Assembly (NCBI RefSeq): GCF_011947225.1 | Contig: NZ_JAATVW010000004.1 | Location: 62,001-126,000, forward strand | Reading direction: 5' to 3' | DNA: 64,000 bases | DNA from: Planosporangium flavigriseum | GTDB lineage: Bacteria; Actinomycetota; Actinomycetes; Mycobacteriales; Micromonosporaceae | Shown: positions 10,273-20,159 of the stretch, piece by piece | How positions within the stretch are numbered: position 1 is the stretch's first letter | Layout of the letters: each line of letters opens with the position of its first letter | Made by a program: the position numbers and the translations under genes | The notes under the pieces: generated by a model | What the model saw: only the letters and a program-made list of their open reading frames with translations | What the model was told of the DNA's origin: nothing | Database searches by the model: none

Positions 10273-11463
10273 TTAACGCGTCTCCACCAGCGGCAACGAA
10301 CGCCCGGCGCCGCCACCCGGCATGGCGATCGACGAGAAGTGGGAGACCACCCGCTCGTCCGTCGGGTCGTCGGCGGGCGTCCAGTGGACCCTGAGGTGGT
10401 TGTACCGGGTGTCACGCTGGGCAGGGATGCGCCCGGCGGTGCGGATCATCTCGACCAACTCGGTCAGCTTGGAGCGGTGGCGGGCACCGGCCGAGGAGAT
10501 GACGTTCTCCTCCAGCATGATCGAGCCGAGGTCGTCGACGCCCATGTGCAGCGACACCTGACCGACGTCCTTGCCCGTCGTCAGCCACGAGGACTGCAGG
10601 TGGGCGACGTTGTGGAAGAACAGCCGGGCCACCGCGATGAGCCGCAGGTACTCCAGCGACGTCGCCTGCGTCCGGCCCTTGAGGTGGTTGTTCTCCGGCT
10701 GGTACGTCCAGGGGATGAACGACCGGAAGCCACCGGTACGGTCCTGAACGTCCCGGATCATCCGCATGTGTTCGATGCGCTCGGCGTTGGTCTCACCGGT
10801 GCCCATCATCATCGTCGCGGTCGACTCGATGCCCAGGTGGTGAGCGGTCTCCATGACCTCGAGCCAGCGCTCGCCGGACTCCTTCAACGGAGCGATCGCG
10901 GTACGCGGGCGGGCCGGCAGCATCTCTGCCCCGGCACCGGCGATCGAGTCCAGGCCGGCGGCCTTGATCCGGCGCAGCGCCTCCTCGATCGAGGTGCCCG
11001 ACACCTTGGCCATGTGCAGGACCTCGCTCGGCCCGATCGAATGAATGACCAGGTCCGGGAACTCCCGCTTGACCGACGAGAAGAGCTCTTCGTAGTACTC
11101 AACCCCGAAATCGGGGTGGTGGCCGCCCTGCAGCATGACCTGCGTCGCGCCCAGGGCAACCGCCTCGGCGCAGCGCCGCAGGATCTCGTCCAAAGAGTGC
11201 GACCAGCCCTCGGCGTGCTTCGGCGCCCGGTAGAACGCGCAGAACTTGCAGGCCGTCACGCACACGTTCGTGTAGTTGATGTTGCGATCGATGATGTACG
11301 TGACGATGCCGTCCGGGTAACGCCGGCGGCGCACCGCGTCGGCGGCCTCGCCGAGCGGATGCAGTGGCGCATCGGTGTAGAGGAGCAGCGCCTCCTCTGG
11401 ACTGATCCGGCCACCATCGGCCGCGCGCTGGAGGATGTCGTCGAGCTCCCGGTTCCCACTCAC
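10273..11463 (-). CDS. mqnC: Cyclic dehypoxanthinylfutalosine synthase (radical SAM)
   Basis: Radical SAM enzyme of the futalosine pathway; it cyclises dehypoxanthinylfutalosine into the bicyclic naphthoate precursor. The 396-residue protein carries the cluster motif CVTACKFC (Cys68, Cys72, Cys75) inside the MqnC-type context [19 protein letters not shown], followed by [19 protein letters not shown], a stretch typical of MqnC rather than MqnE or CofH. The start is GTG at 11463. The gene is isolated from the paa operon by a strong hairpin at 11529-11583. Confidence 0.93.
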   Translation of the reverse strand: MSGNRELDDILQRAADGGRISPEEALLLYTDAPLHPLGEAADAVRRRRYPDGIVTYIIDRNINYTNVCVTACKFCAFYRAPKHAEGWSHSLDEILRRCAEAVALGATQVMLQGGHHPDFGVEYYEELFSSVKREFPDLVIHSIGPSEVLHMAKVSGTSIEEALRRIKAAGLDSIAGAGAEMLPARPRTAIAPLKESGERWLEVMETAHHLGIESTATMMMGTGETNAERIEHMRMIRDVQDRTGGFRSFIPWTYQPENNHLKGRTQATSLEYLRLIAVARLFFHNVAHLQSSWLTTGKDVGQVSLHMGVDDLGSIMLEENVISSAGARHRSKLTELVEMIRTAGRIPAQRDTRYNHLRVHWTPADDPTDERVVSHFSSIAMPGGGAGRSLPLVETR

Positions 11464-11528
11464 GCCTTGAGGGTACGCAATACCTCCGTGCCCGGTGACG
11501 TGACGTGCTCCGCAACTGTCCCCTGTGG

Positions 11529-11583
11529 CTGAGGAGGGCGCCCCGGTAACCGTCCACGAGGGGTACCGGGACGCCCTCCTCAG
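11529..11583 (-). terminator. Terminator of the paa operon
   Basis: Inverted repeat with 20-base arms (11529-11548 and 11564-11583) differing at one position, around a 15-base loop. The right arm touches the paaE stop codon, so the hairpin forms directly at the end of the paaE message. There is no T run, as is common in actinobacteria. Confidence 0.75.
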
Positions 11584-12693
11584 TCAGGCGTCGTAGTCGA
11601 TTCGAACCTCGTCGGTGACCGGGCTGGACTGGCAGGTCAGCACGTAACCGGCGGCCAGGTCCGCCGGTTCGAGGGCAAAGTTGCGCGCCATCGCGACCTC
11701 CCCCGCGACGACCTTCGCCCGGCAGGTCGAGCAGACCCCGCCCTTGCACGCGTACGGCAACTCCCCGCGTACCCGCAGCGCGGCGTCGAGGATCCGCTCG
11801 TCTCGGCGCATGGTGAAGGTGGAGGCACGGCCGTCCAGGAGGATCGTGACCTGTGCGCCGACTTCGTCTGACGCGGCGGGTAACTCGCGGGCGGGGATCG
11901 GCGCGTCCTCGACGTGGAACAGCTCGGTATGCACCTTCTCGTCCGGGACGCCCCTGCGCCCCAGCACCGCCTTGGCGTCGATGACCAGGCCGTACGGGCC
12001 GCACAGGAACCACTCGTCGACGCTGTCGGCCGGCAGCAGCGCGTCCAGCAGCCGATTCAACCGGTCGGCGTCCATCCGCCCGGAGAGCAGTTCGGCGCCC
12101 TGCGGCTCGCGGGAGAGTACGTGCACCACCTGCAGCCGGGTCGGGTACCGGTCCTTCAGGTCGGCCAGCTCCTCGGCGAACATCACGCTCCGGGCGTACC
12201 GGTTGCCGAAGAACAGCGTGAACCGGCTCTCCGGCTCGGTGGCGAGCGCGGTGGCGACGAGCGAGAGCACCGGCGTGATGCCCGAGCCGGCGGCGACCGC
12301 CGCGTAGTGCCGGGTACGGGCCGGGTCGAAGTCGGTGGTGAAGTGGCCGAGCGGGGGCATGACCTCGACGGTCTGACCCTCGCGCAGGGTCAGGGCATAG
12401 GTGGAGAACGCGCCCCCGGCGACCTGCTTGACACCGATCCGCAGCCGGCCGTGCTCCACGAGATCCGGTGGCGTGGAGCTGATCGAGTACGACCGGCGCA
12501 CGTCGGTGTCGTCGACGACCCGGCGAACGGTCAGGTGCTGGCCGGCCTTGAACGCGAACAGCTCCCGTAGCTTCGGCGGGACCCCGAACGTGACCGCCAC
12601 CGCGTCGTCGGTGAGCCGCTGGACCTCGATGACCCGCAGCTCGTGGAAGACCGGCCGGCGCCGCTGCGGACGCCTGATGGTCACGGTGGTCAT
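11584..12693 (-). CDS. paaE: Phenylacetyl-CoA epoxidase reductase subunit
   Basis: NADPH-dependent reductase of the ring-1,2-phenylacetyl-CoA epoxidase. The 369-residue protein has an FAD/NAD(P)-binding ferredoxin reductase part first (RRSYSISS for FAD, GSGITPVLSL for NAD(P)) and a C-terminal plant-type [2Fe-2S] domain with ligands in CKGGVCSTC and a later Cys in LTCQSSP. It passes electrons to the di-iron oxygenase PaaA. Last gene of the paaABCDE operon; its ATG shares one base with the paaD stop. Confidence 0.94.
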   Translation of the reverse strand: MTTVTIRRPQRRRPVFHELRVIEVQRLTDDAVAVTFGVPPKLRELFAFKAGQHLTVRRVVDDTDVRRSYSISSTPPDLVEHGRLRIGVKQVAGGAFSTYALTLREGQTVEVMPPLGHFTTDFDPARTRHYAAVAAGSGITPVLSLVATALATEPESRFTLFFGNRYARSVMFAEELADLKDRYPTRLQVVHVLSREPQGAELLSGRMDADRLNRLLDALLPADSVDEWFLCGPYGLVIDAKAVLGRRGVPDEKVHTELFHVEDAPIPARELPAASDEVGAQVTILLDGRASTFTMRRDERILDAALRVRGELPYACKGGVCSTCRAKVVAGEVAMARNFALEPADLAAGYVLTCQSSPVTDEVRIDYDA

Positions 12694-13154
12694 CAGTAGG
12701 CCTTCACATGATCAAACGGTTCGGCGCAGGCGCGGCAGCGCCACAGCGCCTTGCAAGCGGTCGAACCGAAGCGGGACAGCTCCTCGGTGTTCGGCGAGCC
12801 GCACCGCGGGCAGCGTACGCCGAGCGTCAGGGCGATCGGCCCGCGGGACGGGCCGGGCGGCGCGATCCCCGCCGCGGCCAGCTTCGACCGGCCGTCGTCG
12901 GTGATCCAGTCGGTGCTCCACGCCGGGCGCAGCGTCGTGACGATCTCGGGGTCGGCGTAGCCGGCCGACCGCAGTGCCTGCCGGATGTCGGCCCGGATGA
13001 CGTCCATCGCCGGGCAGCCGGAGTACGTGGGCGTGATGGTCACGGTGACGCGCTCCCCGTCGACCGTCACGTCCCGCAGGATCCCCAGGTCGGCGATTGT
13101 CACCACGCGGAGCTCCGGATCCACGACGGCGGCGACGACGTCGTAGACGTTCAC
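12693..13154 (-). CDS. paaD: Phenylacetate degradation protein PaaD (SufT-like)
   Basis: PaaD belongs to the DUF59/MIP18 family that helps assemble Fe-S or metal centres, here probably that of the PaaABCE epoxidase. The 153-residue protein shows the DPELRVVTIADLGILR signature near the N-terminus, TPTYSGCPAMDVI, and a C-terminal zinc-ribbon-like domain with CPRCGS and CRAC pairs. The start is GTG at 13154, in a GTGA overlap with the paaC stop. Confidence 0.93.
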   Translation of the reverse strand: MNVYDVVAAVVDPELRVVTIADLGILRDVTVDGERVTVTITPTYSGCPAMDVIRADIRQALRSAGYADPEIVTTLRPAWSTDWITDDGRSKLAAAGIAPPGPSRGPIALTLGVRCPRCGSPNTEELSRFGSTACKALWRCRACAEPFDHVKAY

Positions 13155-13858
13155 CAGCGCGCCCCCGGGTGCGCCCGGTGTAGCACCTGCAACTCGGCGA
13201 GCAGGTACGACAGGTGCTCGGTATGCAGCCCCTGCCGGCCGCCGCCGGGCGCCCAGCCGCCGTCGGCCGGCCGCGTCAGCGTCGCCTCGTCCAGCACGGC
13301 CGTCACCAGGGACAGCCACTGCGGGCGCAGCGCGGCGTGGTCGCCTTCGAAAAGCTCATGGGTGTACGGCCAGAGCCGGTCGACGGCGTCCTGCATGCGC
13401 CGGTGCGATTCCGGCGTGCCGTCACCGAGCCGGACCGTCCACAGTGATGCGTGGTCGAGGTGGTACGCCGACTCCTTACGGGCCTTGTCGGCGACGGCCG
13501 ACAGCCGCTCGTCCCCCGCGGCGGCGAGCCACTCGTAGCGCAGCTTCTGGTACGCCGACAGGAACAGCAGCTTGGCCATCGTCACCGCGAAGTCGGGCTC
13601 CGGCAGCTCGACGAGCAGGCAGTTGCGGTACTCGCGGTCGCCCCTCAGGTACGCCAGCGCATCCTCGTCACGGCCGGCCCCCTCCAGCTCCCCCGCGTAC
13701 GTGAGCAGCAGCCGCGCCGCACCGAGTTGGTCGAGGGCGATGTTGGCCAGGGCCACGTCCTCTTCCAGCTCAGGTGCCCGCGCGCACCACTGCGCCAGCC
13801 GCTGCGCCGCGACGAGCGCGTCGTCGCCGAGCCCGAGCACGTAGTCCACAGAGGTCAT
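13151..13858 (-). CDS. paaC: Phenylacetyl-CoA epoxidase structural subunit C
   Basis: Ferritin-like subunit that scaffolds PaaA in the epoxidase complex but lacks the catalytic di-iron role. It is 235 residues, all-helical by composition, with the family context LGLGDDALVAAQRLAQWC at the start and LANIALDQLGAARLLL. It is translationally coupled to paaB and paaD by 4-base overlaps. Confidence 0.93.
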   Translation of the reverse strand: MTSVDYVLGLGDDALVAAQRLAQWCARAPELEEDVALANIALDQLGAARLLLTYAGELEGAGRDEDALAYLRGDREYRNCLLVELPEPDFAVTMAKLLFLSAYQKLRYEWLAAAGDERLSAVADKARKESAYHLDHASLWTVRLGDGTPESHRRMQDAVDRLWPYTHELFEGDHAALRPQWLSLVTAVLDEATLTRPADGGWAPGGGRQGLHTEHLSYLLAELQVLHRAHPGARW

Positions 13859-14136
13859 ATGTGCCCCGCGCCTTCCGGTACCTCGTAGAAGGTCGGGTGG
13901 CGGTACACCTTGTCCGCGGCCGGGTCGAAGAAGGCGTCCTTCTCGTCCGGGCTACTGGCGACGATCGAAGCGGCCGGCACCACCCAGATCGAGACGCCCT
14001 CCTGCCGGCGGGTGTACAGGTCGCGGGCGTTACGCAGGGCCAACTCCGCGTCCGGGGCGTGCAGGCTACCGACGTGCGTGTGCGCCAGGCCGCGTCGGGG
14101 CCGCACGAAGACCTCCCAGAGCGGAGAATCAGACAC
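13855..14136 (-). CDS. paaB: Phenylacetyl-CoA epoxidase subunit B
   Basis: Small 93-residue subunit of the epoxidase complex, thought to bridge PaaA-PaaC units. It has the PaaB pattern [23 protein letters not shown], then [21 protein letters not shown]. The start is GTG at 14136, preceded at 8 bases by a GAGGGAG ribosome site; a longer upstream frame reads into paaA out of frame and is rejected. It overlaps the paaA end by 8 bases. Confidence 0.93.
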   Translation of the reverse strand: MSDSPLWEVFVRPRRGLAHTHVGSLHAPDAELALRNARDLYTRRQEGVSIWVVPAASIVASSPDEKDAFFDPAADKVYRHPTFYEVPEGAGHI

Positions 14137-15214
14137 CGGCCGGCTCCCTCGCTGCCCGCTTCGCCGCGTACGCCGCGGCTGCCTCACGTACCCATGCGCC
14201 TTCTTCATGTGCCCGGCGGCGATGCTCCAGGCGCTGCCGGTTGCACGGCCCGTCGCCGGAGATCACGCGCATCAGCTCGTGGAAGTCGGGCTGGGTGAAG
14301 TCGTAGTGGTCGCGCTCGGCATTCCAGCGCAGGTCCGGGTCGGGCAGCGACAGCCCCAGCACAGTCGCCTGCTGTACGCACATGTCGACGAAGCGCTGGC
14401 GTAGCTCATCGTTGGAGAAGCGCTTGATCTTCCACGTCATCGACTGCTCCGAGTGGGTGGAGGCGGTGTCGGGCGGGCCGAACATCGCGAGCGACGGGTA
14501 CCACCAGCGGTTGACCGCGTCCTGGGCCATCGCCCGCTGGGCCGGCGTGCCGTGGGCGAGCGTGTGCAGAATCTCGAACCCCTGCCGCTGGTGGAACGAC
14601 TCCTCCTTGCAGATGCGGATCATCGCCCGCGCGTACGGCCCGTACGAACAGCGGCACAGCGGAACCTGGTTGACGATCGCCGCACCGTCGACCAGCCAGC
14701 CGATGGTGCCCACGTCGGCCCAGGTCAACGTCGGGTAGTTGAAGATCGAGGAGTACTTCTGCCGCCCGGTGAGCAGCTGATCCACCAGGTCGGAGCGGGA
14801 GACGCCGAGCGTCTCGGCCGCCGCGTACAGGTAGAGCCCGTGGCCCGCCTCATCCTGCACCTTGGCCAGCAGGATCGCCTTGCGCTTCAACGACGGCGCG
14901 CGGGAGATCCAGTTGCCTTCCGGCTGCATGCCGATGATCTCGGAGTGCGCGTGCTGGGCAATTTGCCGAATGAGGCCCAGCCGGTACGGATCGGGCATCC
15001 AGTCGCGTGGCTCGATTTTCTGGTCGGCATTTATGACCGCATCGAAGTAATCCTGAAGCCGGTCGTCGCCGACCACCGACCGTTCGGAGGCCGACCGCAA
15101 CTCACGCTCGGCATCCTCGACCTGCTCGAGCAGGGTCCGTCCAGCGCTGGTCGCGGCGACATCAGACGCGGGGACGCCAGCGTCGCCGGTCGCCGCGAAA
15201 TCGTTGCCGTACAC
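14129..15214 (-). CDS. paaA: Phenylacetyl-CoA epoxidase catalytic subunit A
   Basis: Catalytic di-iron monooxygenase subunit that epoxidises the ring of phenylacetyl-CoA. Visible ligand-bearing segments are [14 protein letters not shown] and [13 protein letters not shown] (the two ExxH pairs), plus [17 protein letters not shown]. With the GTG start at 15214 the protein has 361 residues, about 50 more than E. coli PaaA; the extra N-terminus (to about residue 55) is low in similarity and a shorter start cannot be excluded. First gene of paaABCDE, with an inverted-repeat operator candidate directly upstream. Confidence 0.93.
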   Translation of the reverse strand: MYGNDFAATGDAGVPASDVAATSAGRTLLEQVEDAERELRSASERSVVGDDRLQDYFDAVINADQKIEPRDWMPDPYRLGLIRQIAQHAHSEIIGMQPEGNWISRAPSLKRKAILLAKVQDEAGHGLYLYAAAETLGVSRSDLVDQLLTGRQKYSSIFNYPTLTWADVGTIGWLVDGAAIVNQVPLCRCSYGPYARAMIRICKEESFHQRQGFEILHTLAHGTPAQRAMAQDAVNRWWYPSLAMFGPPDTASTHSEQSMTWKIKRFSNDELRQRFVDMCVQQATVLGLSLPDPDLRWNAERDHYDFTQPDFHELMRVISGDGPCNRQRLEHRRRAHEEGAWVREAAAAYAAKRAAREPAGV

Positions 15215-15222
15215 CCCATCAG

Positions 15223-15261
15223 TGTTACAGCGGCCAGCGCTGTTAGCAACGTGCTGTAACA
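15223..15261. promoter_or_regulatory. Operator candidate upstream of paaA
   Basis: Perfect 9-base inverted repeat, TGTTACAGC at 15223-15231 and GCTGTAACA at 15253-15261, with a third imperfect half-site GCTGTTAGC at 15239-15247 between them. It lies 9-47 bases before the paaA start. TetR-family PaaR and GntR-family regulators control paa genes in other bacteria; which protein would bind here is unknown and no regulator gene is in the window next to it. Confidence 0.5.
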
Positions 15262-15471
15262 AGCAACCTTTCCATCGGTCCACCCCGTTCAGGTGAATGC
15301 TTCGGCGCTCCCGCACGGGAGGTAGACCACGAACAATTAGGACATAACATTGCGAACCAGTGCCTATGGTCGCCCGAACCTGGGCGATGTCGGTTACTCT
15401 GCCCACGGACACCGGCCTCGATGGACCGGTGCCCGTGGCACCACCCCCGCTCAACGCCCAGGGAGTTTTCT

Positions 15472-16404
15472 GTGCGCCTCCGCGTGACCATGCCCGCCGT
15501 GATGGTCACCCTTGTCCTCGGCGCGGTCGGCGTCGTCTCCGCAGTACCGAGCCTGCGCACCCGCGTGGTCGACGCTCTGCAGCTGAACGACAATCCGGCC
15601 GGCGCCGCGCCGATCCTGGCGGACGGGCGGCTGCTGGGCCACGGGAACCTGCGGATCGCCGCCCAGCCGGCCCCGCCCGCACGGCCCATGCTCACGACAC
15701 ACCCGGTCAGCCTGGATGTGAAGGGCTTTGCCTCCTGGGCCCTGCTCGACCGAAAGACCGGGAAGATCACGGGGTCGCCCAACTACATCTCGGGCATCAA
15801 CAGCACCGAGTCGATGATCAAGGTCTGGCTGACCGCTGACTATCTGCGCCTACTCGGAACCAAGCAGCCCACCAGCCAGCGGCTGGCCGAGTTGAGCCGC
15901 ATGATCCGCGACAGCGACGACGACGCCGCCGAGGACATCTACCAGGTCAACGGGCGCAGCACGACGATCAAACGGATGATCAGCACCTGCGGCCTCACCG
16001 AGACGACGGTGGTCAACGGGTGGTGGAGCAAGACGCAGATCAGCGCGCGCGACGCCGTCCGGCTCGGAGAGTGCGTGGCCAATGGCAAGGCCGCCGGAGC
16101 CAAGTGGACGAACTGGGTACTGAACGAGATGCGCGAGGTGCGCGGCACCGTCGACGAGGAGCCCGACGGCGGCCGGTGGGGCATCATCGACGCCCTGCCC
16201 GCTGAGATGGCCAACGACACCGCGATCAAAAACGGTTGGACTCTGCTGTACGACGACGGAAACTGGCACGTCAACTGCCTGGCAGTCCAGTCGGACTGGG
16301 TGCTGTCCGTCCTGACCCGGTACCCGGCGAAGCTCGGCAAGCAGTACGGCGCCGATACCTGCAAGCAGGTCACCCAACAGCTGATGGCCCCGGCCAGCCA
16401 CTGA
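15472..16404 (+). CDS. Secreted or anchored serine hydrolase of the beta-lactamase fold
   Basis: Start GTG at 15472 is supported by an AGGGAG ribosome site; 310 residues. A hydrophobic stretch at residues 5-22 looks like a signal peptide or signal anchor. An SxxK pair (Ser114, Lys117 in ESMIKVW) matches the active-site serine motif of penicillin-binding proteins and class A beta-lactamases; an SDD segment near residue 145 and KNG near residue 256 could stand for the SxN and KTG motifs. The substrate is unknown: a cell-wall role or an inactive relative are both possible. It stands alone between paaA (divergent) and mqnA (convergent). Its 3' end carries a 14-bp tandem duplication. Confidence 0.7.
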   Translation: MRLRVTMPAVMVTLVLGAVGVVSAVPSLRTRVVDALQLNDNPAGAAPILADGRLLGHGNLRIAAQPAPPARPMLTTHPVSLDVKGFASWALLDRKTGKITGSPNYISGINSTESMIKVWLTADYLRLLGTKQPTSQRLAELSRMIRDSDDDAAEDIYQVNGRSTTIKRMISTCGLTETTVVNGWWSKTQISARDAVRLGECVANGKAAGAKWTNWVLNEMREVRGTVDEEPDGGRWGIIDALPAEMANDTAIKNGWTLLYDDGNWHVNCLAVQSDWVLSVLTRYPAKLGKQYGADTCKQVTQQLMAPASH

Positions 16405-16434
16405 CGGCCAGCCACTGACGGTCAGCGGCTGGCC
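16392..16434. terminator. 14-bp tandem duplication and hairpin at gene end
   Basis: GGCCAGCCACTGAC is present twice head to tail (16392-16405, 16406-16419); the first copy contains the TGA stop of the serine hydrolase. The segment 16421-16434 is the complement of either copy with one mismatch, so two alternative hairpins are possible. It lies between two convergent genes and probably acts as a terminator. Confidence 0.55.
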
Positions 16435-16450
16435 GGTCAGCCCTCGAAAC

Positions 16451-17335
<885 letters not shown>

Positions 17336-17932
17336 TCACTGAGGGTGATCTCCCGACGCGAGGCGATCGATCGGAAACGCCCGATAGTTGACGACGACGG
17401 ACCGGGCGCCCTCCGGCGGATTGAGCCGGCGCATGAACGAGTACGGCTTCAGCAGCTCGTCGACGGCCTCGTTGAGCTTCTCCAGCTCCTCGGCCGTGAC
17501 CAGCAGATGAATCTTGGTGATCCGGGCAGCCTGATGCCACTCGGGATCGTCGCTGTCGGCCGACTCCATCCACTGCCGGGCCTGCGCCTCGTCGCGGGCG
17601 AGCACCGCGTCGACCAGGAGCCGACCCGCCTCCCACACCTCCGGCGGTTCGTTCGGACCCGCCTCGAAGCGGAGCCCGCTACGGGCACGCTGCCACACCC
17701 GCTCCCGGCCGTCGCCCCGGCTCGGCGCCTCCTCCACCAGGCCGTACTTGGCCAGAGCGCGCAGGTGGTAGCTGGTCGCGCTCGGCGACAACCCGACGAC
17801 CTGTGCGAACTGCGTCGCCGTGCCGGTCTGGCCGGTCGCGAGCGCGTCGATGATCGCCATCCGGGCCGGATGGGCCAGCGCCCGCATAACCCGTGGATCT
17901 CTGATCTGGAGTGGAGGCTGTTCCTCGGTCAC
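17336..17932 (-). CDS. ArsR-type winged helix regulator
   Basis: 198-residue DNA-binding protein with an N-terminal winged helix-turn-helix of the ArsR type (LAHPARMAIIDALA, then ATQFAQVVGLSPSATSYHLRALAKYGLVEEA, residues 19-69). No metal-binding Cys motif is seen in the domain, so it is not a classical arsenic or zinc sensor. The C-terminal half, about residues 85-180, is helical and resembles the ligand or dimer part of HTH_20-type regulators. GTG start at 17932. It is divergent from the HelR-like gene and lies upstream of mqnA, so either could be its target. Confidence 0.8.
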   Translation of the reverse strand: MTEEQPPLQIRDPRVMRALAHPARMAIIDALATGQTGTATQFAQVVGLSPSATSYHLRALAKYGLVEEAPSRGDGRERVWQRARSGLRFEAGPNEPPEVWEAGRLLVDAVLARDEAQARQWMESADSDDPEWHQAARITKIHLLVTAEELEKLNEAVDELLKPYSFMRRLNPPEGARSVVVNYRAFPIDRLASGDHPQ

Positions 17933-18108
17933 CTAAATAGCCTGCCTGGTCGACTGCGTCCGCGTACACTTTCCCCTCCGCGCGCCCTCATGCGCGCCTG
18001 AAGCACCGCTCGACGGCCGAGGTGTAAGCACCGAAACGGACGTCCCCGCGCCCGCACCGAGTGGGACACGCAGGCGGCACCCATCGACCTCGACGAAGGT
18101 GGCCTCCC

Positions 18109-20100
18109 TTGACCCTGCACACCCTAGAAGCCGAACTGGCCGACGAACGCGCCCACCTCGCCGCCTCCCGTGCGGCGCTGCGGCGCATGCGCGAACGCGC
18201 CGAGGCGCTCTTCGTCACCGGCGAGGACGTCGCCGGTGACGCCTACAGCGCCGAGACGCTGGGGCGTACCCTCTCGCGGCGGGTCGCCGAACTGGCCGAC
18301 AACCCGAACACCCCGCTCTTCTTCGGCCGTCTGAACTTCGAGAACGACGAGCGTTACCACGTCGGGCGCCGGCATGTGACCGACGACGCGGGCGAACCGA
18401 TGGTGCTCGACTGGCGAGCGCCGATCTCCCGCTCGTTCTACCGGGCGAGCGCGAGCGACCCGCAGGGCGTGGCTGTACGGCGCCGCTTCGGGTTCTCCGG
18501 CGGCGAGCTGACCAGCTTCGAAGACGAGTACCTCGGCCGGGGCGAGGAGTTGGGCACGGCCAGCCGGATCCTCACCGCCGAGATCGAACGGCCCCGTGTC
18601 GGGCCGATGCGCGACATCGTCGCCACCATCCAGCCCGAGCAGGACGAGTTGGTACGCGCCGAGCTGGACGAGTCCATCTGCATCCAGGGCGCGCCGGGCA
18701 CCGGGAAGACGGCGGTCGGGCTGCACCGGGCGGCGTACCTGCTGTACCTGCACCGCGAGCGACTCAAGCGGGCGGGCGTGCTCATCGTCGGTCCGAACCG
18801 GGCGTTCCTGCACTACATCGCGGCGGTCCTGCCGGCCCTCGGCGAGCTGGACGTGCAGCAGGCGACCGTCGACGACCTCGTCGCCCGGGTACCGGTCCGC
18901 GCCACGGACGAACCGGCGGCCGCGGCCGTCAAGCAGGACGCCCGGATGGCTGCCGTGCTCGCGAACGCCCTGCGCGCCCGCGTCCGTACCCCCACCGAGC
19001 CGCTCATGGTGCCGGACGGGTCGTACCGCTGGCGGATCTCGACCGAGGCGCTGCGCCGCATCGTCGACGAGGTGCGCCGCGAAGCTCCCCCGTACGCCAT
19101 CGGCCGGGAGCGGGTCCGCGCCCGGGTGGTCGCGATGCTGGTCCGGCAGGCCGAGTACACCAGCGGCGAGTCGCCGAGCGAGGCCTGGCAGCGCCGCATG
19201 GGCAAGGCGAAGCCGGTCGTCGAGTTCCTCGACGCGGTCTGGCCCGCCGTCACAGCCGAGCAGCTTGTCTTCGACGTCCTCTGTGACCCGCCGGACGACC
19301 TCCTCACCCACGCCGAGCGGGATGCGATCCGCTGGGCCAAGCCCCCTCGCACCGTCAAGTCCGCGAAGTGGACCGCCGCGGACGCGGCCCTCGTCGACGA
19401 GGCGGCCGGCCTGATCGACCGGGTGCCGAGCTTCGGGCACGTCGTCATCGACGAGGCCCAGGACCTCTCACCGATGCAGTGCCGGGTGATCGCCCGCCGC
19501 AGCGAGCACGGATCGGTCACGCTCCTCGGCGACCTGGCGCAGGGCACCGCGCCGTGGGCCGCACGCGACTGGCGGGACACCCTCGCCCACCTCGGCAAGC
19601 CGGACGCCCGGGTGGTGCCGCTGCGTACCGGCTTCCGGGTACCGGAAGTGGTGCTCGACCTGGCCAACCGGCTGCTGCCGGCGCTCGGGGTGGACGTACC
19701 GGAAGCGGTCTCGCTGCGGCGCGACGGGGCGCTGCGGGTACGCCAGGTGACCGACCTGGAGAGCGCAACGGTGACGGCGGTCCGTGAGGCGTCCGAGTTC
19801 GATGGCTCCGTCGGGGTGATCGCGGCGGACGTGGCGGTGCCGGTACTCGCGAAAGCGTTGGCGGCGGCCGGCGTGACCGCGGGCGGGCCCGACGACGACG
19901 AGCGGGTCACGGTGATGCCGGCAAGCCTGGCCAAGGGCCTCGAGTACGACCATGTGATCGTCGTCGAGCCGGCCGACATCGTGGCCGCCGAGCCTCGCGG
20001 CCTGCACCGGCTGTACGTGGTCCTGACCCGCGCGGTGTCCAGACTGGACGTTCTGCACCACGCGCCCCTACCGGAGCCGATTGCAACTCAACGCCAATAA
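18109..20100 (+). CDS. helR: HelD/HelR-like RNA polymerase recycling ATPase
   Basis: UvrD-like superfamily 1 ATPase related to actinobacterial HelD/HelR, which pull stalled RNA polymerase off DNA and, in HelR, displace rifamycins. Evidence: an N-terminal helical segment (LHTLEAELADERAHLAASR), Walker A GAPGTGKTA at about residues 194-202, Walker B IDEAQD at about 447-452, and the C-terminal motif LYVVLTRAVSRL. The start chosen is TTG at 18109 with a GAAGG site 10 bases before it (663 residues); an in-frame GTG at 18061 is weaker. Known helR genes have a rifamycin-associated element in the promoter; none was found between 17933 and 18108. Confidence 0.82.
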   Translation: MTLHTLEAELADERAHLAASRAALRRMRERAEALFVTGEDVAGDAYSAETLGRTLSRRVAELADNPNTPLFFGRLNFENDERYHVGRRHVTDDAGEPMVLDWRAPISRSFYRASASDPQGVAVRRRFGFSGGELTSFEDEYLGRGEELGTASRILTAEIERPRVGPMRDIVATIQPEQDELVRAELDESICIQGAPGTGKTAVGLHRAAYLLYLHRERLKRAGVLIVGPNRAFLHYIAAVLPALGELDVQQATVDDLVARVPVRATDEPAAAAVKQDARMAAVLANALRARVRTPTEPLMVPDGSYRWRISTEALRRIVDEVRREAPPYAIGRERVRARVVAMLVRQAEYTSGESPSEAWQRRMGKAKPVVEFLDAVWPAVTAEQLVFDVLCDPPDDLLTHAERDAIRWAKPPRTVKSAKWTAADAALVDEAAGLIDRVPSFGHVVIDEAQDLSPMQCRVIARRSEHGSVTLLGDLAQGTAPWAARDWRDTLAHLGKPDARVVPLRTGFRVPEVVLDLANRLLPALGVDVPEAVSLRRDGALRVRQVTDLESATVTAVREASEFDGSVGVIAADVAVPVLAKALAAAGVTAGGPDDDERVTVMPASLAKGLEYDHVIVVEPADIVAAEPRGLHRLYVVLTRAVSRLDVLHHAPLPEPIATQRQ

Positions 20101-20159
20101 GGAAAATTTCATGCATCCCTGTCGACGCCTGCCGGGCAGATGTCGGAGGATTGTCAGCC

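Noticed and set aside
17933-18108. Rifamycin-associated element before the HelR-like gene
   Set aside because: Known helR promoters have a 19-bp palindrome rich in GGGGCTTGC; no match was seen on either strand.
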